This document shows, one piece after another, positions 58,229 to 64,000 of a stretch of 64,000 bases of DNA. The translations under genes were made by a program, and so were the position numbers. Numbering within the stretch: the first letter of the stretch is position 1; every line of letters begins with the position of its first letter. This DNA is from Kalaharituber pfeilii (taxonomy: Eukaryota > Ascomycota > Pezizomycetes > Pezizales > Pezizaceae): NCBI GenBank assembly GCA_015179045.1, contig WHUZ01000014.1, forward strand, positions 868,001-932,000. Reading direction: 5' to 3'. The notes below the pieces were generated by a model. That model saw only the letters and a program-made list of their open reading frames with translations. It was not told where the DNA came from and made no database searches.

Positions 58229-59760
58229 CTAATTCGTCAACACTTTCGGATCAATAGTGCCGCTATCGGGAGTATCGCCAAATGCACCGTGTTGCAACCC
58301 CAAAGGAGGGTATCCGTCCGCCGTGAGGGTAGGGGTCTGAGTGGTCTCCTCGCCCTGCGACCAGCTGAAAACTGGTGGTGTCATGGTCGATAGGGCAGGC
58401 ATAGTATTTGTGCTAGGTTCTGGAACATATCGGTGTTGTAGGGAAAAGGAACCGTTAGGAGAGCTAGGTAGGTAACCGAAATGGGGCCAATTTGCCAGGA
58501 ATTCCTGTGTGGGTTCGGAGACGGAATCTTCAGGGGCATCAGTCGGGGACGTGGCTGTGTGGAGATATTGTGACGGACTTTCAAAGGTATTCCCCTGTGA
58601 ATGGGCGTTGAAGTTGCACTCTGTCCAGTATCTAGCAGATGCAGTTGGAGGATATGTTTGCGAATTACTCAAACTGCCAGCGGAGCTGGGCGGCCAATCG
58701 TAATAGGCACAATTTTGCAGGGGTTCCTCCTGTATGGGCCCGGAGACGGAATCTTCGGGGGCATCAGTCGGGGACGTGACTCTGTGAGGAGATTGCGGCT
58801 GATTTGGAAACTTATGTTGATGGGCATGGTAGTCGAGCCCTGCGGAAGGGGCGGTTGAAGAGATGTCAAGCTGAGGTGGAAGTTCGGTGTGTTGTGAGTC
58901 ATTCAAACCGCCAGCGGAGGTTGTGCGGGTAGCATTGTAACCGGCCCCATTTTGCGGGACTCCCTTTGGGGGTCTGGAGACGAGTCTTGAACAGGTATCA
59001 GTCGATTTCCGCTTACGGGACGTGACATTCTTAACATATTCATCCTGCGCAAATGCTAAAATTCACAAATACCGGTCAGCAACGTTATTCATTCGCAACT
59101 CGGAGGATATCACAGGCAACGGAAATAGGCTGAACTGAGACTTACCATCCTCCCACCCTTTGACCGCCGTTTCTATCGCCTCAATACCCTTCGCCTTTTG
59201 CAACCTCTGGAATATAGCTTCCTGTTCGATAGATAGCGGTTGGGCATCAGACTTCTTTAGCTTCTGCTTGTCTAGCACACTGCACTTGATACGGTGCCGC
59301 GTCAGATTGTGTTGCTTCGGAAAACGTTCCAGGCAAAGTGGGCACTGGAATAATATCAAATGCCGGTGGATATCCTCCCTACGTGAAACTTAGCATGAGG
59401 AAAAGCTGCGAGTAGTGAATAAAAATATAAATAAATTAAAAAATGCTGAGAGAAAGACTTATTGATAGAATCGGGATCTCCTTACTTTACTTGGGCTGCA
59501 TTCTCGAATTTCGTGACTGGAGCAAGTTTGCACCATTTCCCGCGGAGGACACACCTATAGGGTCCCTTTGTCCCCTTTGACCGTCCCGGCTTATTTTCCC
59601 TACGGCGGCAATCAATGATCGTGGTATCCGATTGTACATCCTCCAATGACCAAGCATTGGCATCAGATTGTTCATTGTCGTCCATCGATTGCATAGGGGT
59701 GTCGGAACATTCCGAGGAAGTGTATGAACAGGTAGAGGATCGAGAGAGAGAGTATTCCAT
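58229..59760 (-). CDS. Zinc-finger protein, three exons, with duplicated C-terminal segment
   Basis: Minus-strand exons 59760-59486, 59378-59146 and 59055-58229 give 444 residues. Donors GTAAGG and GTAAGT, acceptors CGTAG and TTTTAG, and a CTGAC branch word in the second intron are good. Joining exons 1 and 2 gives KFENAAQVKEDIHRHLILF, followed by a finger C104-X2-C107-X12-H120-X3-C124 (C2HC form). A partial finger with WC and HRH sits before it. After a helical stretch (EQEAIFQRLQKAKGIEAIE) and a basic KNVTSRKRKS segment (possible nuclear signal), the C-terminus is Pro/Ser/Gln-rich with a repeated SPTDAPEDSVS word. It is likely a nuclear regulatory protein. The start is uncertain: the open frame extends upstream to 59829 without an in-frame ATG, so an upstream exon is possible. 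Confidence 0.72.
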
Positions 59761-62700
59761 TAGAATGTAGACAGAACGAGACAATGAGGCAGTAGTAGGT
59801 TTTCTTCGCAGCTGATGAGGGGCGAACACATAAACCTGTGCTCATTTGGTAGATTCTGAGGGCTTTATATCCAGCAGACATCAGCTCTTCATCTGGCAAC
59901 TCCTGCTTGCAATACGACAGACACCTACCTCCATCCTATCATACGCAAGAGACTTCAGGAGCTCGAGTGCTTAGTCTCTTCGGGGGAGCACAAGCTCTGT
60001 AGAAGTCTCATTGTTTGCGCGTGAAACAAGCACTGAAGTTCGAGGGTGAGAGATATCAAGGATTAGACACCAAATGGGATGAAAGACGCGCAATATCACA
60101 GAGACAGCACATATTGTCATTATTCTTAAGGTGTCATTGAGCTCAAGTTCAATCTAGGCCTGCATCCGAATTCAGGTTCGAAGCACGATAGGAGTATCCA
60201 AATTAGGAGTTTAGCACTTGCGCGCAAGCTCAGGGTACCAAATGGAGCATACCTATGCAAAAGCAGAACGAGAGCGCAAGTCCTAGCGTCGTCACATTAG
60301 GACTGCATCGTCGTTTCTTTTTATGTAATATAGGTGTTTGGTAAGGACTTGTTAGACTAGAAACAAAAACTCAAGTCTACACTGAGACATAATTAGATGC
60401 ACTGGACTGTAACTTGATATCGAATGGTCTTCCCCATCTATATTGTAAGTAAGCCTCGCACCATGGCCATATCAACCGGCGGTAAGGAGAAATGGTTGTT
60501 AGTAGGATCCGGCAGTAAGTGTCGTTGTAGTTGAGTCTAGAAACGGCCTTTGGCTTGAGCGCGGGCTCAAATCCTAGGACCTAGCAGAGCTAGCATGGTG
60601 GGTGGCCGAAGAGCTCAACTTCGTCCGCGCAGCATGCAAGTGTTAATGAGGCAGAACATGGATATACTCCACGTTCAAAGGATATCGTGAAGGTAAGACA
60701 TGTTGCTAGGAGCGAATTAAGATAACGAATAACTGAATAGAATTCGTAGTTGGAAGAGGTCCACGGATGTTGGTGAGGGAAGACGGTATACGTACTGGAC
60801 GGTCCGCGTCATAAAGGTTGTGTGCGGCAACATGGCTGCTACTTCGATAATTCTTGTGCTACCAACACCGCGTGTAGGGGGCCCTAAAGAGCGAAATCCC
60901 AAGTCCTAGAATATAATACAAACTGAAGTGAAAGCGGCCTCCTAGTCCGTACGTCCCTAGACTCCTAATTCGCAGGAATTAGTATTCCGCATACCTGTAG
61001 TGCAAGCAGTCCCGCACCAGATGGCGAGTGTTTTGAAAATCCCACTTAGTGTTGCAGCTAACACTTAACGCCAGCTGGTGCTGAGCCGAGCTTGGATCCG
61101 TTCACTGGGCCCTTGATGAAACTGGCAACTCACTTTGTCAAGTTCCGATTGTGGAAATCGGCTTCGGAGAGTTGCCGTGTGCAACGTGAGAGAGCTGCTC
61201 ATCTTCCCAAGGCTCCACTGCAGGATATTCGATTGAAAATTGTTAAAATGATCAACACGGTCTTATCGCGACAGACTCGGCGGGCAGAGACTGCGGAAAA
61301 TGTTAGCCCGGGTACATATCGTGAGAAACAACTAATGCCCGCAATTTTTCGGTGATCGGCCCGTCAGCGTTTCTGTGTCTGAAGATAAATACGTGTACCA
61401 ATGTTGAACCACTTCATGGAAGCATGCTGTTTATAAGTCCAAACTTTCATTTCCAAAGCCTCATCGCCAAAGCCTCATTGCCAAAAGCCTCATCACCAAA
61501 GTCTGATAGCCAAAGCATCATCGCCAAAGCAACATGGCCAAAGCTACTAACCTCAGTGCTAGGCAGTGCTATCTCCACAGTCACAGAGTTTCTGCGCCGC
61601 CTTACAGTACCTAGTACGCAGCAATCAAGAGAATATCAGTATTCAGGAATTGCTTCCCATGGACAGGAACCCAAGCGTGAATGCACTTGCGCCTTTGCGG
61701 TAGCCCTATTTTGATCATGCTGCTAGCTGGCGACCATGCTCACATGGCGAATCGTTCTTGACAGACACCGCGCAGACTCAGGCGATTAAGTCGAAGGAGC
61801 TGCCGCGGTGAATTCCCAATTATGCTCAAGCGTGTAGAGGGGTAAAAGGTGGGGGGACGGCGTGAATCAGGATACAGAAAAATGACCGGGGTGAGCGCAT
61901 TTCCGACTTCAATGGGCCATTATTTTCCGTGACCCCGACGCTGCCAAATCCTCGAAGAAGCCGAATTCCAAACTGAGGGAGAGGCAGAGCTGTGAGGAAG
62001 GAATGAAGCGGAAACCTGTAAGGCAGCAACCGACTGACTGGGAAGAGAGGGGCGCAGTGAGCTAGGGTTACAAACAGCAGCCTGGGTCGCCAATTAGGTC
62101 CGCGTGGGCCATGCACCTCCAGATTTGGCATACATCGGTCGCGAATGCATCAATAGCTGTTGATTGCCAGATGTCGGACATGTCTCGAGCGCACTTACTC
62201 CACGGAAGGAAATTAGTGTTCGGGCACTGAGTAATCCATGCCAATGCAAATACTAACTTGCGATGTGGCCTTGGCATGAGACGGGAGGACACCCATGGAC
62301 TGGCTGTGATGGTTGTGTGGGGAACAGCTCGGGAATAGCGATGACCATTGACCATCGCTAAAGGTGTGCTGATGCGATCTGGCGTACTAAAGGTAGCAGG
62401 GCTTCGGCAACGCGGAAATGGCTGAATCAAAAAGAGTGAGTTCGGGGTCCTTCCTGACAAGGTGGACATTCTTTTCCAGCTAACCGCAACTGCAAGGATT
62501 TCATGTGATGGCTATGTTAAGTGTATCGAAGATATCCTTAATCTGATTGCCGCTGCGCGGGATCCTCTCTATTTGATACCCCCTTTTTGGTATTTCACAC
62601 TTTGCAACGAGGAAAAATACACAAATATAGAACCGAAAAGTCCTTGCGATGTGTTATGTTTCCTCCAGAATTTTATATTCTGCAATGGGGGAACAGCAGC

Positions 62701-64000
62701 CGAAGCTCAAAATAGGTTGAGTCCGGGCTCCGAGTGCCCCCTTCACTTACTCTTCTTTCCTTAAAAAAATGGATTGCGGCACGTGGCACATATCGATGCT
62801 AACCACTAACGCCAAAGACACATCCTGTCCACCATTTACGTTCACTTTGAAAAAAGCAACAACCTAGTTATTGGATTAGAAGTATGTAAAACATCATGAT
62901 TTGTTTAGAACAATTCCCGATAGCACTCCGGAGTTACAGTACGGTTTTCCAACTCCAAAAATAGGTTCACTTACACTCAACGATTTTAATAGCAAGCCGA
63001 AGATCACTAGACCGAAAGGGATGATAGTCCTACCTGCAGATCTGCGGCGCAAGCAAGCTGGGAGTGTGAAGTGGGGTAAGTCTTTTTCGAGCACTAGAAA
63101 GCCTTATGAGAGCCAGCCTGGGCTGGTTACGAGAGTAGCCTGGGCGGTGGGATTGCAAATATTCTGCCGGCCAAGTTTTTCCTTTCTGCAAAAATTCGCG
63201 GGTAGTAAACCTTGCGATTTTTGAGTTTAGTTCAACTCTAATCCATGCTGTACAGTCAGCAATGTAGATTTCCGCACTTGAAGAATCCGAGAAACATTGC
63301 TTTCAAAGCAGAGAGAATGACAATTCACTTCGATAAGTATACACTAGCGGTTTCCGAATTTGAAACTGTTGCGATTTCTGCTATAAGGTAACTCTACCTT
63401 GGCTGTCACGGGTGCGCACATGTGACGTAACTCGTCAATGGAGCGTTGGAGGAGAGCGCGGAGAGTGAGTGATCGCCCGTGACGGACCAGTCATCCAACG
63501 TCTTTACGTTTAAGACCGATGGCGCGACGTTCGAGACGGGCGGTGAAGAATTGCCGCTGAACTACTTTTTGATGCAACAAAAAATAAGTCAGTTGTCAAT
63601 ACCTGTAACGTTGACATGTTTCGGTTCAGAGGCCTTTGTCAATGAGTTTAAGAATCTCATACCCTGAGGGATAAATAATTCCGCACTGCGCTCTATTACG
63701 TACTTTGGTTGAAAAAGGTGAAAAAGAGATATGTGCAACCTACGAGTGCAATCTCAAGTTGGCTTTAGCATAGCTGTTGCAATAGTTTCCGCGCTGTCAG
63801 GCCTGCCTAGCGGACACTAGTGTCCTTGTTACTTCTTGGCAGCTGACCATCCCTTTAGACTGGCTACGAGGGATGTCTGCCTTAGTCTCATACCACTGTC
63901 TGCCTTATTCATTGTATGCGCGCTACGAGACTAGACAGTACTCCAAGCTTAACTGAGCAAATTTCTTGAAAGGGTAATAGATGGGACTCCAGAATAGTCA
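59761..64000. other. Intergenic, no gene supported
   Basis: The promoter of the minus-strand zinc-finger gene should lie at the left end. Open frames at 61092-61355, 61826-62131 (-), 62068-62469 (-), 62462-62764 and 63479-63667 were inspected; none shows a motif, and the last lacks an ATG start. A short tandem repeat is listed separately. Confidence 0.5.
61451..61545. repeat. Imperfect tandem repeat around GCCAAAGC
   Basis: Seven units of 13-16 bp share the core CCAAAG followed by CCTCAT, TCTGAT, CATCAT or CAACAT. It translates as repeated AKAS-like words but there is no supported gene. Confidence 0.8.

Noticed and set aside
63479..63667. Short frame near the window end
   Set aside because: It starts with GTG, no upstream ATG fits, and no motif was recognised. 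It could be an exon, but nothing supports this.

Overview
This window is nuclear DNA of a filamentous ascomycete (Pezizomycotina). The evidence is the short GT-AG introns of 51-150 nt, several with CTAAC/CTAAT or CTGAC branch sites, a family PL4 rhamnogalacturonan lyase, zinc-finger regulators of fungal type, and Tad-like non-LTR retrotransposon fragments. The gene-poor, transposon-rich texture would fit a truffle-like (Pezizomycetes) genome, but that is an inference and no species is claimed.

Five protein genes can be supported. (1) 4283-6146 (+) is a three-exon C2H2 protein whose second intron splits a finger and restores it exactly on splicing. (2) 12418-15567 (+) is a ~999-residue regulator with a C-terminal double zinc-finger domain. 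(3) 31615-33368 (-) is a secreted rhamnogalacturonan lyase, with a one-base frame break in a run of seven C close to its C-terminus. (4) 54624-54926 (+) is a 100-residue protein of unknown function. (5) 58229-59760 (-) is a three-exon C2HC/C2H2-type zinc-finger protein with a duplicated C-terminal segment. The first two genes are preceded by about 790 and 590 nt without any ATG, read here as long 5' leaders.

The rest is intergenic DNA loaded with mobile elements, mostly between 19.6 and 56.2 kb. Two classes dominate. The first is retroposed sequence. It includes non-LTR retrotransposon remnants (28342-30175 with RT and RNase H; 46310-47183 with a gag-like ORF; 49188-50404 with RNase H; 48217-48546 with a C-terminus only) and about twenty very short poly(A)-tailed copies carrying the same 3' tails. 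These tails fall into three related types, called A, B and C here. Each has a small hairpin just before a conserved end and the poly(A), and many copies of 34-90 bp are flanked by 10-14 bp target-site duplications. The second class is TA-flanked DNA elements without transposase (26498-27235, 34106-35396, 40838-41847, 47490-48188, 55267-56113), several with repeated subterminal motifs or very large inverted repeats.

The most interesting material is the retroposon tail system (covarying hairpins, ultra-short copies, tails shared with LINE ORFs), the coordinated change of the CCGGA versus ACGAAA motif through two homologous DNA elements, and a three-layer nested insertion at 47450-48577. Coordinates of splice sites were worked out by hand from reading frames and splice signals and have no transcript support.
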